NCBI GenBank assembly: GCA_903899015.1
Contig: CAIUHP010000034.1
Location: 1-52,489 of the forward strand
Source of the DNA: an uncultured Armatimonadota bacterium
GTDB lineage: Bacteria; Armatimonadota; Fimbriimonadia; Fimbriimonadales; Fimbriimonadaceae
Direction: 5' to 3'
Length of the DNA stretch: 52,489 nt
This document shows positions 19,079-29,507 of the stretch, one piece after another. The position numbers and the translations under genes were made by a program. The stretch's first letter is position 1; each line of letters starts with the position of its first letter. The notes below the pieces were generated by a model, which had not been told where the DNA came from, made no database searches, and was given only the letters and a program-made list of their open reading frames with translations.

Positions 19079-21428
19079 CTTGCGTTACCTTCCGAGATGC
19101 CTGCTTTCCTGAACTCTTCGTAATCGTGGACAAAACGATATCGGCCATGAGTCTACGAATACTATAACGGTTCTCCACAAATTTGGCGTTGAGTTCATTC
19201 AGCGTCGTGGGACCATATGCCAGAACAGGCTGCTTGATGAGATGCTGAAATAGTTTTTCTACGAATGCAGCATGAGCTTCCTCGTCCGTTGCCAGAAATT
19301 TGGCTAAATCATTGGCACCAGTGAATTTAGTAAACATCCCATTCTTGCTTACGTAACTGCCTGTGCAATCAATCGGCTTGCCGTTATCTTTGTCTCTTAA
19401 CCGTCCAATCGCATCAAATCGTTCAAGGGTGAAACCTAGCGGATTGATCACTCCGTGACAAGCGTTACAGAAATCGGGTTTTGTTTGGAAGGCCACCCTT
19501 TCGCGAGTCGTAAAATCTGGGTGTAGGCCGGGAGCCAATGGTGCGAATGCGGCGGGCGGCGGTTGCAACATGCGTCCAAGGAAATTTCTTACGATCAATA
19601 CTCCTCGATGAATGGGGGAACTCGCATCCAGGTAAGCAAATCGAGAAAGGAGATACGGGTTTGTTAAAACACCCGACCGTTCGGCGGAATCAAGAGCAAT
19701 AGGCTGGAAAGGAGCATCTGTGGGCAGGTTGACCCCGTAGATCTTGGCCAGCCGCCCATTCAGAAACGTTGTGTTACTCAGCATCAAATCCCGATAATCC
19801 GAGCGATCATTCCAAGCCGTCTTCTCAAGGAAGATTTCGAGGGAGGTCCTCAAATCGGACACGCTTGCAACGTCGAAACCCGGATAGTGAACTGGGTTCT
19901 TGACGATATCGGGTACGTCATCCAGTTTGAGCCAGTGGAATAGGAACTCACGTAACTTATTCCAAGCCTTCGGATCGGCTGCCATTCGGCTTGCTTGATT
20001 CTTCAAGTTTTCTGGCGATGCTAACTCCCCCGCCGCAGCCGCTCTCGTGATCTCCGCATCGGGCAACGTATCCCATAGTCCAAACGAAAGTTGAGACGCG
20101 ATGGCATATGGGTCGTGAGTGCCGGGCGCGACGATTTCTCGATAAAGGAATCGAGGTGATATCAATGTAAGAATCACCGAACGCTTTACCGCTATCTCGG
20201 GATTTGCAGCCGAGTCAAACTGCTTGTCAACGTAAATTCGCTGTACCTCTGAGTTGTTGGGTCGCCGAATGGCGCGTTGCACAAACCGCTCACAGTATTT
20301 GCGCAGACGCTCTTTACGATCGGGCGCATCTTGAGGGACTCCTGTGACATCCGCGAGATTTGAAACAATGTAGTTGGCAGTTGAGATGGCCGCTGCCGTA
20401 GTAGCGTCATCCCACTCCTTTGAAACCGACGAACCGCGTTCATATCCCGTGCTCCGATCATCTGGTGGAAACTTCGTATCCACAATAAATGTGGGCACGT
20501 CCGTCTGAGTAAAGAAGCAATGCGATGGGATCCTTTCGGTCGCGTGTTGAGGGCGTCTCCACAGAAGCGAAACAAACGCCTTGCCGGGTGGCTTAGCCTT
20601 GCGTTGCTTCGAGTCGTCTACACCTTGTCCAGCCTTGATGAACTCGAGTCGGATGGGATAGGCGCGACCACCGACGAGATAGATGGATGCCGTGAATTCG
20701 TTGTCATTTGACGATCGAATATGCCCGTCAATCAGGGGTTGCTTCCAACCGTTCACCCAGAGCCTTACGCTTTGATCAGACCGAATCGTGAACTCATAGT
20801 CGCCCGTATCAGGGGCGAGGACATCTCCCTGCCAGGCGATCGTAAAGATGTGAGGATCAAACTTATCGGCTGCGGGAGCGCTCGTTCCAAAATCGAAATT
20901 TATCTCGGGATCGATACGCTTGAAAACTTTGGTTTTTGCATTCGTATCTCGACCATTGAAATACTCGCCATAAAGACCGGTGGGAGGATCGTTCGGAACT
21001 GCCTGGTGAGGAACGCTTACAAGATCGGCGACGGCATTTCGAAACTGACGAACCGTAAGGCGTTGCAAGCTGACTTGCGCAGGTCGAAAACGCTCTTGTG
21101 CCAACGGTGAGTAGAACGAATTAAAGAGATAAGGAGCCAGTAAATTGGCCTCTTCCTTTGAGCAATGCTTCGGCCCGGGCGGCATTTCTTGCTGGATAAA
21201 CCTTGAAAGTTCCGCGACCGATTTCTTGCCCGTAAGCGCCCTCGGATACGCAACTCCTCCCTCTCCATTTGGACCATGACAAACCGCACATCGGGCACGA
21301 AAAATATCGGATCCTTTTTGAGGAGCCGGCGGAGACCCCACGGCAGACGGCGCAAAAAGTGTTACCCCTAAAAAAAGGGCCGAACCTAGAAGTCCCAGAG
21401 TCGATCGAACGGTTCTATTTGGCATCAT
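19065..21428 (-). CDS. Exported DUF1592/DUF1588-type cytochrome protein with PA14 domain
   Basis: 787 aa from the chosen ATG, where a good signal peptide follows ([23 protein letters not shown]); the longer frame to 21524 adds 32 residues with no signal character. A cytochrome-like domain has heme motif CAVCH (just after the signal). A DUF1587-like start ([14 protein letters not shown]) is followed by a PA14 domain ([12 protein letters not shown]...[21 protein letters not shown]), then DUF1595/1592/1588/1585-type blocks with a second CNACH motif in [24 protein letters not shown]. Exported electron-transfer or polymer-acting proteins of this kind have no settled function. Partner of the DUF1552 gene. 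Confidence 0.92.
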   Translation of the reverse strand: MMPNRTVRSTLGLLGSALFLGVTLFAPSAVGSPPAPQKGSDIFRARCAVCHGPNGEGGVAYPRALTGKKSVAELSRFIQQEMPPGPKHCSKEEANLLAPYLFNSFYSPLAQERFRPAQVSLQRLTVRQFRNAVADLVSVPHQAVPNDPPTGLYGEYFNGRDTNAKTKVFKRIDPEINFDFGTSAPAADKFDPHIFTIAWQGDVLAPDTGDYEFTIRSDQSVRLWVNGWKQPLIDGHIRSSNDNEFTASIYLVGGRAYPIRLEFIKAGQGVDDSKQRKAKPPGKAFVSLLWRRPQHATERIPSHCFFTQTDVPTFIVDTKFPPDDRSTGYERGSSVSKEWDDATTAAAISTANYIVSNLADVTGVPQDAPDRKERLRKYCERFVQRAIRRPNNSEVQRIYVDKQFDSAANPEIAVKRSVILTLISPRFLYREIVAPGTHDPYAIASQLSFGLWDTLPDAEITRAAAAGELASPENLKNQASRMAADPKAWNKLREFLFHWLKLDDVPDIVKNPVHYPGFDVASVSDLRTSLEIFLEKTAWNDRSDYRDLMLSNTTFLNGRLAKIYGVNLPTDAPFQPIALDSAERSGVLTNPYLLSRFAYLDASSPIHRGVLIVRNFLGRMLQPPPAAFAPLAPGLHPDFTTRERVAFQTKPDFCNACHGVINPLGFTLERFDAIGRLRDKDNGKPIDCTGSYVSKNGMFTKFTGANDLAKFLATDEEAHAAFVEKLFQHLIKQPVLAYGPTTLNELNAKFVENRYSIRRLMADIVLSTITKSSGKQASRKVTQDESN

Positions 21429-21556
21429 TGCAGAGCCCGTGTTTTGGCATGTTACCGTTAGGAGACTGAGATTGCCTCCATAAAACGTGGACCATTCGGG
21501 CTGAAAAGTTTTCGACCGCACCATTTAGTCGCAACTTGTCGTTATAGTTAATTCAA

Positions 21557-22435
21557 ATGGTCCCGTTCATATGTGCATTGGTAATGCTTCATTCGAAGCC
21601 CGGTGATTCTCCGATCATCGCTCCCGGAGCGACGCTTCAAAAACTTGGTGGAGGATTTGCATTTACTGAAGGGCCAGCAAATGATGCCGAAGGCAACGTT
21701 TACTTCACCGATCAACCAAACGATCGGATCATGAAATGGAGTGTTGATGGTTCGCTAGAAGTCTGGCTGAAGCCGTGCGGACGGTCCAACGGAATGGCGT
21801 TTGACAAAAAAGGGAATCTTATTACTTGCGCTGACGACAAGAACGAACTGTGGTCCATAAGCCCTTCTCGGAAGATCACGGTCTTAGTTAACAATTTCCG
21901 CGGCAAGTTGCTCAACGGTCCGAACGACCTTTGGATTCGGCCAGACGGCGGAATGTATGTTACGGATCCTCTTTATGTAAGACCTTATTGGAAGCGCGAG
22001 GCAAAATCGCAACAAACGGGTAACCATGTGTACTTCCTGCCCCCCGGCCGACACGTTTTCATGCAGGTAACTGACGATCTCAATACGCCAAACGGCATCA
22101 TTGGTACGCCGGACGGAAAGGCGCTTTATGTGTCGGACTTGGGCAAAGGAATCACTTATCGATACATGATCCAACCGTCGGGCCTATTGCTGGACAAGCA
22201 GCAGTTTTGCAAACTGGGTTCCGATGGAATGACCCTGGACCGTGACGGGAATGTCTACTTAACGGGCAAGGGAGTCACGGTATTTGATCGTACTGGTCAG
22301 CAAATCGAACATATCGACGTGCCTGAAGATTGGGTCGGACATGTTTGTTTCGGCGGCAAGGATCATCGAACCCTGTTTATCACTGCAAGCAAGGGAATTT
22401 ATGGCCTTCAAATGAAAGTTCGTGGCGCCTATTAA
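21557..22435 (+). CDS. SMP-30/gluconolactonase-like beta-propeller protein
   Basis: 292 aa. Propeller repeats and the family signature GFAFTEGPANDAEGNVYFTD near the N-terminus; LLNGPNDLWIRPDGGMYVTDP and LNTPNGIIGTPDGKALYVSD carry the metal-site Asn/Asp positions of SMP-30 lactonases. A short hydrophobic N-terminus (VPFICALVML) may be a signal peptide. The family hydrolyses sugar lactones, so L-fucono-lactone is a possible substrate in this fucose-rich window, but this is inference. It is divergent from the DUF1592-type gene and 104 bases before the GH38 start. Confidence 0.88.
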   Translation: MVPFICALVMLHSKPGDSPIIAPGATLQKLGGGFAFTEGPANDAEGNVYFTDQPNDRIMKWSVDGSLEVWLKPCGRSNGMAFDKKGNLITCADDKNELWSISPSRKITVLVNNFRGKLLNGPNDLWIRPDGGMYVTDPLYVRPYWKREAKSQQTGNHVYFLPPGRHVFMQVTDDLNTPNGIIGTPDGKALYVSDLGKGITYRYMIQPSGLLLDKQQFCKLGSDGMTLDRDGNVYLTGKGVTVFDRTGQQIEHIDVPEDWVGHVCFGGKDHRTLFITASKGIYGLQMKVRGAY

Positions 22436-22538
22436 AGCCTGAGTGCATCTTGCCGATAACCTATAAACTCAGCTGAGCAATCTCGCGTACCTGCCTCCGG
22501 TATAGTTGCTTGCCTCCGTTTGGATCATCGGAATTTTC

Positions 22539-25514
22539 ATGTCACTCCCAGTAAAAAACAAGCTCAATCGCGTCGACCAGACGGTTCGCCAACTTCCTCA
22601 AGCCGTATATGTCACCCTCGGTGAACTCAATGTTTCGGCATGGAGAACGGACGAACCGGTTTCCTTTGCAAATCGAGAGTCTGGCGAGCCAATTTCAATT
22701 CAGACGGGAGATGTTTGGGGCAAACTTTGGGATTGTGCTTGGTTCCATTTCACAGGAGCGGTGCCCAAAGATGCGGCTGGCAAAAGTGTCGTCCTCTTAA
22801 TCGACCTTGGCGGAGAAGGACTCATCGTCGATCACGATGGCAACCCTGTCCAAGGACTCACCTCAATTAGCTCAGGTTTTGATTTTTCGCTCGGGAAGCC
22901 CGGCAAACGAGTTTTTCCGATCTCCAATCCATCCATTGGAGCCGAAATCATCGATATTTGGGTTGATGCGGGCCTCAATGACTTGTTTGGAAACTTGCCG
23001 AATGGAGGCAAGCTAGATGAAGCTCGAATCGCGGTAAGACGCGAGGAAGTTCAAGCCCTTTGCTTCGACTTTGAAGTCTTGCGCGAATTAGTCAATCATT
23101 TGCCGGAGAAGAGCGCTCGCTACGCGAGTGTCGTCCAGGCTCTGTATGAAGCATCACTCTTATTGGGTCACGGTACCGAAGACGATTCGGTGATCGCTGA
23201 AGCAAGAAAACGGCTTGCTCCTGAACTAGCGAAGGCAGGTGGAGATCCTTCTTTAACCATAAGTGCCATCGGACACGCGCACATCGATTTAGCTTGGCTT
23301 TGGCCGATTCGCGAAACGATTCGTAAAGGTGCTCGCACTTTTTCGACCGTGCTGCGGATGATGGAACGCTATCCCGATTACATGTTCGGAGCGAGTCAGC
23401 CCCAAATCTATCAGTGGATGAAGGATCACTACCCAAACCTGTATCAAGAAATAAAAGCACGAGTCGCTGAGGGCCGATGGGAAGTACAGGGTGCGATGTG
23501 GGTTGAGCCCGATTGTAACATTCCAAGTGGCGAATCACTGGCGCGCCAGATGTTATATGGCAAGCGGTTCTTTCGACAAGAATTTGGCATCGACGTCACG
23601 AATCTTTGGGAACCAGACGTGTTTGGTTATTCCGGCAGCATCCCTCAAATTCTACAAAAGGGCGGCGTTGATACTTTTCTCACCCAAAAGCTCTCGTGGA
23701 GCCTCTTTAATGATCACCCCCATCACACATTCAACTGGGAAGGAATTGATGGCACGTCCGTTCTTGTACACATGCCACCCGAGGCAACCTATAACAGCTC
23801 CGCTGCTCCACGCGCAATTGCGAGAGCTGAGAACGATTACCTCGATAAAGACCTGTCGGACGAGTGCTTACTTCTTTTTGGAATTGGTGATGGCGGTGGC
23901 GGTCCAGGCGAAGAACATCTCGAGCGTCTGGCACGTGAAAGAAATTTATCCGGCTTAGCACCAGTGGTCCAGGAAAGCTCTCATAAGTTCTTTGAGCGTC
24001 TCAAGGAGAATCAGAATCGCTATGCAAACTGGCGCGGTGAACTGTACTTAGAGCGCCATCAGGGAACGTTAACGTCTCAAGCCCGTAATAAGTGGTTCAA
24101 TCGCAAAATCGAATTTGCTTTACGCGAGCTTGAGCTGTCTTCAGCGCGCAATATTGCTTCACCAGACCAATATCCGTCTGAAGCATTAGATCGGATCTGG
24201 AAAGAGATATTGTTGCTCCAATTTCACGACATCCTCCCCGGATCATCTATCACCCGAGTATTCGACGAGTCAATCGCAAGGTACGAAGCGCTTCTTGCAG
24301 AAGTAACGGACCTCACAACCGTATCGGACACCGCGTTGCTTGGTTCAGGAACAAAAGGTGCGCTCTCAAATTCACTCTCTTGGAATAGAACCGATTGGGT
24401 GAAAGTGGGAGATGACTGGCATTTGGTTGAAGTCCCAGCAATGGGATTTGCGAGTTTGGAAATGCCAAAGAAAGCATTCGATACTCCTAAGGTCTCACCC
24501 ACAAGTCTGGAAAACGAATACCTGCGTATCGCTTTGTCCGATACGGGAGAGATTGTTTCGATCTTCGACAAAGAAGCAGGACGAGAAACCCTCCGACTAG
24601 GCCAAGCTGCAAATCACCTATGTGTTTACGAAGATCATGGAGACGCGTGGGATTTCCCGGTTGATTACGACTCAGTGTCGCCACAACCGTTCCTCCTGAA
24701 AACAAGTGAGGTCATTACTGACGGTCCCCGATCGCTCATACGGCAAACCCGTTCCTTTGGTCAATCAACGCTGACTCAGGATATCGTTTTGACTTCCGGA
24801 AGCCGTCGGCTAGACTTCGTGACTCATGTCGATTGGCAAGAGCGTCGCAAAATGCTGCGGTCGCTGTTCCCTGTCGCATTGCAATCAGACGTAGCTCGTT
24901 GCGATATTCAATTCGGAAACATCGAGCGTCCGATTCATGCCAACACCTCTTGGGATTGGGCCAAAAATGAAATTTGCGCTCAGAAGTGGATCGATATTTC
25001 TGAGACCGATTATGGTGTCGCGCTGCTTAACGACAGCAAATATGGTCACAGTGTCCGCGATGGGGTCATCAATCTTAATTTGCTCCGTTCAGCAACCTAT
25101 CCCGATCCGATGGCCGATCATGCTTGCCACAACTTCACATACAGCATGTATCCCCATCTTGGAAATTACGTGATCGGTGGAGTGGTTCGGGCGGCTTATG
25201 AGCTCAACGTTCCCCTCCGATTAATTCAGACGGACGCAAAAGAGCTACCCATCGCATTTGCACACGTCTCATCCCAAGATGTCGTGATTGAGGCGGTGAA
25301 AAAATCGGAAGACTCCGATGCGATCATCGTCCGGATGGTTGAAGTACATGGAAAGTCGGTCGCAACCAAAATCAACTTCGGGTTTGAAATTAGAGAAGCT
25401 CACGAGACGAACCTTATTGAAGACGAGTTACGGAGTCTTCCAATCGAACGTAAGTCGATCGCCTTAACCTTTAGGCCCTTTGAGATCCTAACGCTCAAGG
25501 TCCAACCTCAGTAG
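22539..25514 (+). CDS. GH38 family alpha-mannosidase
   Basis: 991 aa, no signal peptide, so probably cytoplasmic. The retaining two-step enzyme uses a zinc site: HAHIDLAWLWP gives H248 and D250, and the nucleophile is Asp360 in LWEPDVFGYSG. QFHDILPGSSI contains the downstream zinc His. Middle and C-terminal beta-domains follow (LENEYLRIALSDTGEIVSIFDK). I chose the ATG at 22539; an in-frame TTG at 22506 would add 11 hydrophobic residues. A terminator follows at 25524. The 100-base leader contains a 10-bp palindrome (22468-22477). Confidence 0.93.
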   Translation: MSLPVKNKLNRVDQTVRQLPQAVYVTLGELNVSAWRTDEPVSFANRESGEPISIQTGDVWGKLWDCAWFHFTGAVPKDAAGKSVVLLIDLGGEGLIVDHDGNPVQGLTSISSGFDFSLGKPGKRVFPISNPSIGAEIIDIWVDAGLNDLFGNLPNGGKLDEARIAVRREEVQALCFDFEVLRELVNHLPEKSARYASVVQALYEASLLLGHGTEDDSVIAEARKRLAPELAKAGGDPSLTISAIGHAHIDLAWLWPIRETIRKGARTFSTVLRMMERYPDYMFGASQPQIYQWMKDHYPNLYQEIKARVAEGRWEVQGAMWVEPDCNIPSGESLARQMLYGKRFFRQEFGIDVTNLWEPDVFGYSGSIPQILQKGGVDTFLTQKLSWSLFNDHPHHTFNWEGIDGTSVLVHMPPEATYNSSAAPRAIARAENDYLDKDLSDECLLLFGIGDGGGGPGEEHLERLARERNLSGLAPVVQESSHKFFERLKENQNRYANWRGELYLERHQGTLTSQARNKWFNRKIEFALRELELSSARNIASPDQYPSEALDRIWKEILLLQFHDILPGSSITRVFDESIARYEALLAEVTDLTTVSDTALLGSGTKGALSNSLSWNRTDWVKVGDDWHLVEVPAMGFASLEMPKKAFDTPKVSPTSLENEYLRIALSDTGEIVSIFDKEAGRETLRLGQAANHLCVYEDHGDAWDFPVDYDSVSPQPFLLKTSEVITDGPRSLIRQTRSFGQSTLTQDIVLTSGSRRLDFVTHVDWQERRKMLRSLFPVALQSDVARCDIQFGNIERPIHANTSWDWAKNEICAQKWIDISETDYGVALLNDSKYGHSVRDGVINLNLLRSATYPDPMADHACHNFTYSMYPHLGNYVIGGVVRAAYELNVPLRLIQTDAKELPIAFAHVSSQDVVIEAVKKSEDSDAIIVRMVEVHGKSVATKINFGFEIREAHETNLIEDELRSLPIERKSIALTFRPFEILTLKVQPQ

Positions 25515-25523
25515 TAAACGCGA

Positions 25524-25557
25524 AAATGACCCAGGGCATTAGGCTCCTGGGTCATTT
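25524..25557. terminator. Bidirectional intrinsic terminator
   Basis: AAATGACCCAGG (25524-25535) pairs perfectly with CCTGGGTCATTT (25546-25557), with T/A-rich flanks on both sides. It lies between the convergent GH38 and RbsD/FucU-like genes. Confidence 0.85.
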
Positions 25558-25574
25558 ATTGATGAGACCTCAGA

Positions 25575-26126
25575 TTATTTTTTCATCAAATCGCGAAGTT
25601 GTTTCTCCTTCGCTGGGCCCCAGTACTTGCAGTCTAGGTTGAAGAAAACCGAAGTGTATGGCATTGCCATGTTTGTCTTGAGAATCAGCACTTTGAAGGT
25701 CTTTCCCGACTCATCCAGTTTGCCAATGAGATCGCTGTGAAGAACGCCCTGCACTTGCCGACCTTTAAAGGTCTTGAAGAGATCCTTCTTGTAGCGACCG
25801 ATGCCTGGTACCAACTTGTCGTTAAGGGTATTCAGCTCTTTATCAATGTAAATAATGGGAGCAACGTGTACCGACGTGCCGAGCTGTCGAAGCACTTCTT
25901 GTACGACTTCAAGCTGGCTAGCACCCGTTTCAATTGTCGTGATTCCCGGGCTGGTTTGAGCAGGGTAAGCGGAGTCGGCGACAACGACCCAATTTCTGTG
26001 CCCAAGAATGGGAAGTTGCTGTCGCAAGGCATTTCTCCATCCTGCGGTATGAGATGGAGCATCGGCATAAGCAAAAGAAGCGGCGATTAGCGCAAGCGCA
26101 ACGGTGAGTTTGGCCTTATTCATCAT
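25575..26126 (-). CDS. Exported RbsD/FucU-like protein (candidate sugar mutarotase)
   Basis: 183 aa. Sec signal ending at FAYADA, then LPILGHRNWVVVADSAYPA, which matches the RbsD/FucU motif GH-x-D-x-[IL]-x-[IV]-A-D-x-x-[FY]-P. The C-terminal MPYTSVFFNLDCKYWG resembles the family end RPYxNxx. RbsD (ribose) and FucU (L-fucose) interconvert sugar anomers in the cytoplasm; this one has an export signal, which is unusual, and the catalytic Asp in GHGD is Asn here (GHRN), so enzyme activity is uncertain. GAGG lies before two adjacent ATGs (26126, 26123); the second has better spacing. Fucosidases elsewhere in the window make fucose a plausible ligand. Confidence 0.75.
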   Translation of the reverse strand: MMNKAKLTVALALIAASFAYADAPSHTAGWRNALRQQLPILGHRNWVVVADSAYPAQTSPGITTIETGASQLEVVQEVLRQLGTSVHVAPIIYIDKELNTLNDKLVPGIGRYKKDLFKTFKGRQVQGVLHSDLIGKLDESGKTFKVLILKTNMAMPYTSVFFNLDCKYWGPAKEKQLRDLMKK

Positions 26127-26195
26127 GGAACCTCTTTGAGAACCATACCGAACTTACGCGCACTTGCGCTCATTCATCGGTAGAATCGCGTTGAC

Positions 26196-28793
26196 ATGGG
26201 GTTTTCTTCCTTCGCTTTGGTTGCTTCCATCCTCGTTTCCGCCGTATCGGACCAAACAGCCTCTCCATCGGCAGAAGAATTTGCTTCGAAGGCAGATGCC
26301 AAGAAATGGTTAGCCAAGCGATCCGAGCAAAGGATCATTGTCGTCACCGACACCCGAGAACAACCCGTTAAGCGTACCGATCAAATCCCGGTTCGCTGGC
26401 TCTCTCGCCAAGATACAATCCATCCGGAATTCACTGGGAAAGCTCAACCTGGCGAATTCTATGTCTTTCAAGTTTCCTTGCTCAACAATGGGAAACTACC
26501 GGTCACCGTGAGCTCGACTTCCGTGAATATGGGTTCCGAGGCCGCTTTGGCCGTGTGCCTCAATCAAGCCGTCAGCCAGGAACCCGGCAAGAGAATTGAA
26601 ATCGCGCCTGGAAAGATTCAACCGCTGTGGATAGGAGTCGAATTCGACAAAGCCGGCGAGTTCTCAGGAAGTGTTCAAGCGACGATTGCTCTCGGAGAAT
26701 CGGGTTACTTTCAAGACATTTCGGTACCGGTCTCGCTGCACGTCTCTGGGTCTCCCGTGGCTAATCACGGCGTAGATGAGGGTTGGCGGTTATCTCGTCT
26801 CAAGTGGTTATTGCCTTCAGACTTGGGGGTTTCGCGCCATCCGACAAAGGGATTCAAACCCTTGAGACTTAACGAACGCACCATCGAATTAACCTCGGCA
26901 ATCTTGTCGCTGGATGAAACTGGCCTTCCAGCCCAAATTGCGGCCAAGGGCCCGAAGTCAACGAGATTGTTAAAGAAGCCATCGACACTCGCAGTCGTCG
27001 CGGAGACTGGAGAAGTTAAATGGTCGCAATCTCGCCTACGATTCACCTCAGTCCATGAAGATCAAATTGCGTGGGAAAATCTTCGGACTTCTGAACAAGC
27101 CGACCTAAAGTGCGAAGGTAGTGTTGACTTCGATGGCTTTGCCAAATACCGATTAATTCTTACCGCGAAAGAACACCTGAAGCTAAAAGATGTTCAACTT
27201 CAGGTTCCCTATCGTGAGGCAGCCGCAAAGTATCAACTCGGGCTTGGATATCGAGGCGGATTCACACCCGCTTCAACGGATTGGAAGTGGAACGTGGCCT
27301 TCCAGCAGGACTGTATTTGGCTGGGCGACGTAACTGCTGGAGCTCAGTGGCGATTTAAAGGATCGAACTACACTCGCCCACTGGTAAACATTTATTACGG
27401 ATACCGTCCATTAAATCTGCCTGATTCATGGGGCAACTTTGGTCGCGGAGGAATTAGGGTAAATCCGACTGCTTCTGGCACTCGATTGATGGAGGCTTAC
27501 TCGGGTATTCGAACAATGGAACCAGGGGATAAGCTGGAGTTCAATTTCGATATTCAAATCACTCCATCGCGACCACTCAATACTGAGCAGCAATGGGCTA
27601 CCCGCTACTATCATCCTGGAGATCTTCCACCAACCGACCCCATCGACAAAGCGGTGGATACGGCAAAAGAGGATGGAGCCAATGTGCTCAACGTACACCA
27701 GCGGCAACAGGTCAACCCCTTCATCAACTATCCATTCAATGACTTCTCAGTCCCTGATCTTAAGAAGTACATTGAGAAAGCTCATAAAGACGATATACGA
27801 GTTAAGCTCTACTACACCACTCGCGAACTCACCTGGCAACTACCCGAAATTTGGGCTCTAAAAAGCTTCGGCGAATCGATCATTGAACCGGGTCCAGGAG
27901 CAAAAGCTCAGACAGTCATCAATCCAAACGGTGCGAATCCAAAACTCGTCGAAGCACTCGAAGGAAACTTCATTCCTGCTTGGGTCACGACCCTCGATGG
28001 GAAATATGCGGGAATGGACGACCTGTCCGTGATCACGCGACCAGACTCAGCCTGGACCGATTACTACCTGCATGGCTTGGATTGGCTCGTGAAGAACCTT
28101 CACGCCGACGGGGTGTATATTGACGACACCGCCCTCGATCGAACGAGCCTCCAGCGGGCCCGGCATATTCTCGAAGACGGCCGACCAGCCCCTCTTATCG
28201 ACTTACACTCTTGGAATCACGAAGACCCACTGGCTGCCCGAGGCTCTAGCACCAGCATCTATATGGAACTGTTTCCGTACATCGACCGAATCTGGTTGGG
28301 TGAAGGATTCGACTATCAGAACGCAACGCCGGACTATTGGCTGGTCTCGATGTCTGGCATTCCCTACGGCGTAATGAGTGAAATGCTCCAAAGTGGCGGC
28401 AATGTCTGGCGCGGAATGCTCTTTGGGGAAACTTGCCGGCTGGGCTGGAGCGGCGACCCACGATTCATGTGGCAGTTTTGGGACAAGTTTGGGATGAAAG
28501 GTACGCAAATGATTGGCTGGTGGGATCCCAGCTGCCCGGTCCAAACCGACTCGATAGATGTCCTAGCGACGGTATATAAGAAGAACGGAAAGTCGCTCAT
28601 CGCGGTTGCCAACTGGACCAACCAGCAGAAGAATACGATCCTGAAAATTGACTGGCATGCGCTGGGGCTCGATCCCAAGAAAGCTAAGTTGACTGCGTAT
28701 CCGATCAGCGGCTTCCAAGGCGAAAAGAGTTGGAAACCTGGAGACCAGGTTTCTGTTCCGGCTGCCAAGGGATGGCTGATTGTTGCGGAATAA
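26196..28793 (+). CDS. Exported DUF6067-like glycoside hydrolase
   Basis: 865 aa with a short signal peptide (SSFALVASILVSAVS). The N-terminal third looks like beta-sandwich domains (FYVFQVSLLNNGKLPVTV). The C-terminal half is a TIM-barrel-like glycosidase with VKLYYTTREL, LHADGVYIDDTALDR (likely catalytic Asp pair), LIDLHSWN, IWLGEGFDY and MIGWWDPSCPV, ending in a beta-domain (SLIAVANWTNQQKN). The arrangement fits DUF6067-type proteins, which are predicted glycosidases; the substrate is unknown. Divergent from the RbsD/FucU-like gene. Confidence 0.8.
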   Translation: MGFSSFALVASILVSAVSDQTASPSAEEFASKADAKKWLAKRSEQRIIVVTDTREQPVKRTDQIPVRWLSRQDTIHPEFTGKAQPGEFYVFQVSLLNNGKLPVTVSSTSVNMGSEAALAVCLNQAVSQEPGKRIEIAPGKIQPLWIGVEFDKAGEFSGSVQATIALGESGYFQDISVPVSLHVSGSPVANHGVDEGWRLSRLKWLLPSDLGVSRHPTKGFKPLRLNERTIELTSAILSLDETGLPAQIAAKGPKSTRLLKKPSTLAVVAETGEVKWSQSRLRFTSVHEDQIAWENLRTSEQADLKCEGSVDFDGFAKYRLILTAKEHLKLKDVQLQVPYREAAAKYQLGLGYRGGFTPASTDWKWNVAFQQDCIWLGDVTAGAQWRFKGSNYTRPLVNIYYGYRPLNLPDSWGNFGRGGIRVNPTASGTRLMEAYSGIRTMEPGDKLEFNFDIQITPSRPLNTEQQWATRYYHPGDLPPTDPIDKAVDTAKEDGANVLNVHQRQQVNPFINYPFNDFSVPDLKKYIEKAHKDDIRVKLYYTTRELTWQLPEIWALKSFGESIIEPGPGAKAQTVINPNGANPKLVEALEGNFIPAWVTTLDGKYAGMDDLSVITRPDSAWTDYYLHGLDWLVKNLHADGVYIDDTALDRTSLQRARHILEDGRPAPLIDLHSWNHEDPLAARGSSTSIYMELFPYIDRIWLGEGFDYQNATPDYWLVSMSGIPYGVMSEMLQSGGNVWRGMLFGETCRLGWSGDPRFMWQFWDKFGMKGTQMIGWWDPSCPVQTDSIDVLATVYKKNGKSLIAVANWTNQQKNTILKIDWHALGLDPKKAKLTAYPISGFQGEKSWKPGDQVSVPAAKGWLIVAE

Positions 28794-28957
28794 ATTACTG
28801 CCTAAGACACCGATCCAAAAATAGAAATGGCTCGTGATCCGGGCCATCCATCGCTTAGTGCTTCATCAGCGCTAACTCATGCAGGAGCACGTTCAGCTTT
28901 TCATCTCCATGGTGCGACGACATGAACGACTCGTAATCAAAGCGCCTCAGACCAAAC
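28794..28957. other. Intergenic gap with a possible coding remnant on the minus strand
   Basis: A minus-strand frame ending at 28855 reads about 33 residues (RRFDYESFMSSHH... ending in LALMKH) without an in-frame ATG before the Met of FMSSHH. It may be a degraded gene end or chance. No terminator is clear. Confidence 0.2.
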
Positions 28958-29485
28958 CTAGGCTCGCCACTCTTCTCTCAGTATCGCGTAGGTGTAACAA
29001 TCAATCCATTCACCATCGCGCTTTTGACTTTTGACAAAGTGCCCTTCCCGCCGCATGCCCAGCTTTTCCATGATCCGAACAGATGCGCGATTATTGGCAT
29101 CGCAATTCGCGGTAAGTCGGTGCAATTTGCGTACAGCGAATGCGTAATTTAGAAGCTCTCGAGACGCTTCTGAGGCATGTCCTCTTCCTTGATATCTGGA
29201 TTGAAGCGACCAGCCAATATCCCCTTGCACTCCACCTTCCGGGATAAAAATGCCCACTTCCCCAATCATCCGGCTCTCACTCTTTAATTCAATCGAGAAC
29301 ATGATCCATCCAAAAGCAGTTTCTGGCTCAATCTTCTCTTGCTTCTCTAGGAAAGAAACCGCGGCATCTTCGGATATAGATGCAATCGACTGAAACTTCA
29401 TGGATTCGAGCGCGTTACGATAGGCTAAAAAGTCGTCCAAATCCTCGATCCGAGGGCGTCGCAGAATCAAATTGTCCGTTTCCAT
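28958..29485 (-). CDS. GNAT family N-acetyltransferase (RimJ/RimL type)
   Basis: 175 aa, whole GNAT fold. It starts ETDNLILRRPRIEDLDDF, has acetyl-CoA pyrophosphate-loop region SRYQGRGHASEASRELL, then LHRLTANCDANNRASVRIMEKLGMRREGHF, typical of the RimJ/RimL-like branch that acetylates protein N-termini or small amines. It lies 22 bases after the SRPBCC gene, third in an ArsR-SRPBCC-GNAT operon. The substrate is unknown. Confidence 0.9.
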   Translation of the reverse strand: METDNLILRRPRIEDLDDFLAYRNALESMKFQSIASISEDAAVSFLEKQEKIEPETAFGWIMFSIELKSESRMIGEVGIFIPEGGVQGDIGWSLQSRYQGRGHASEASRELLNYAFAVRKLHRLTANCDANNRASVRIMEKLGMRREGHFVKSQKRDGEWIDCYTYAILREEWRA

Positions 29486-29507
29486 GAAAGTGGGTGTGTC
29501 GTCGCTC

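Noticed and set aside
22468-22477. CTCAGCTGAG palindrome before GH38
   Set aside because: Ten-base palindrome with no second copy near other sugar genes; not enough to call an operator.
28855-28953. Minus-strand remnant after the GNAT gene
   Set aside because: No start codon until late and no homologue recognised; could be chance, so noted only as a gap.
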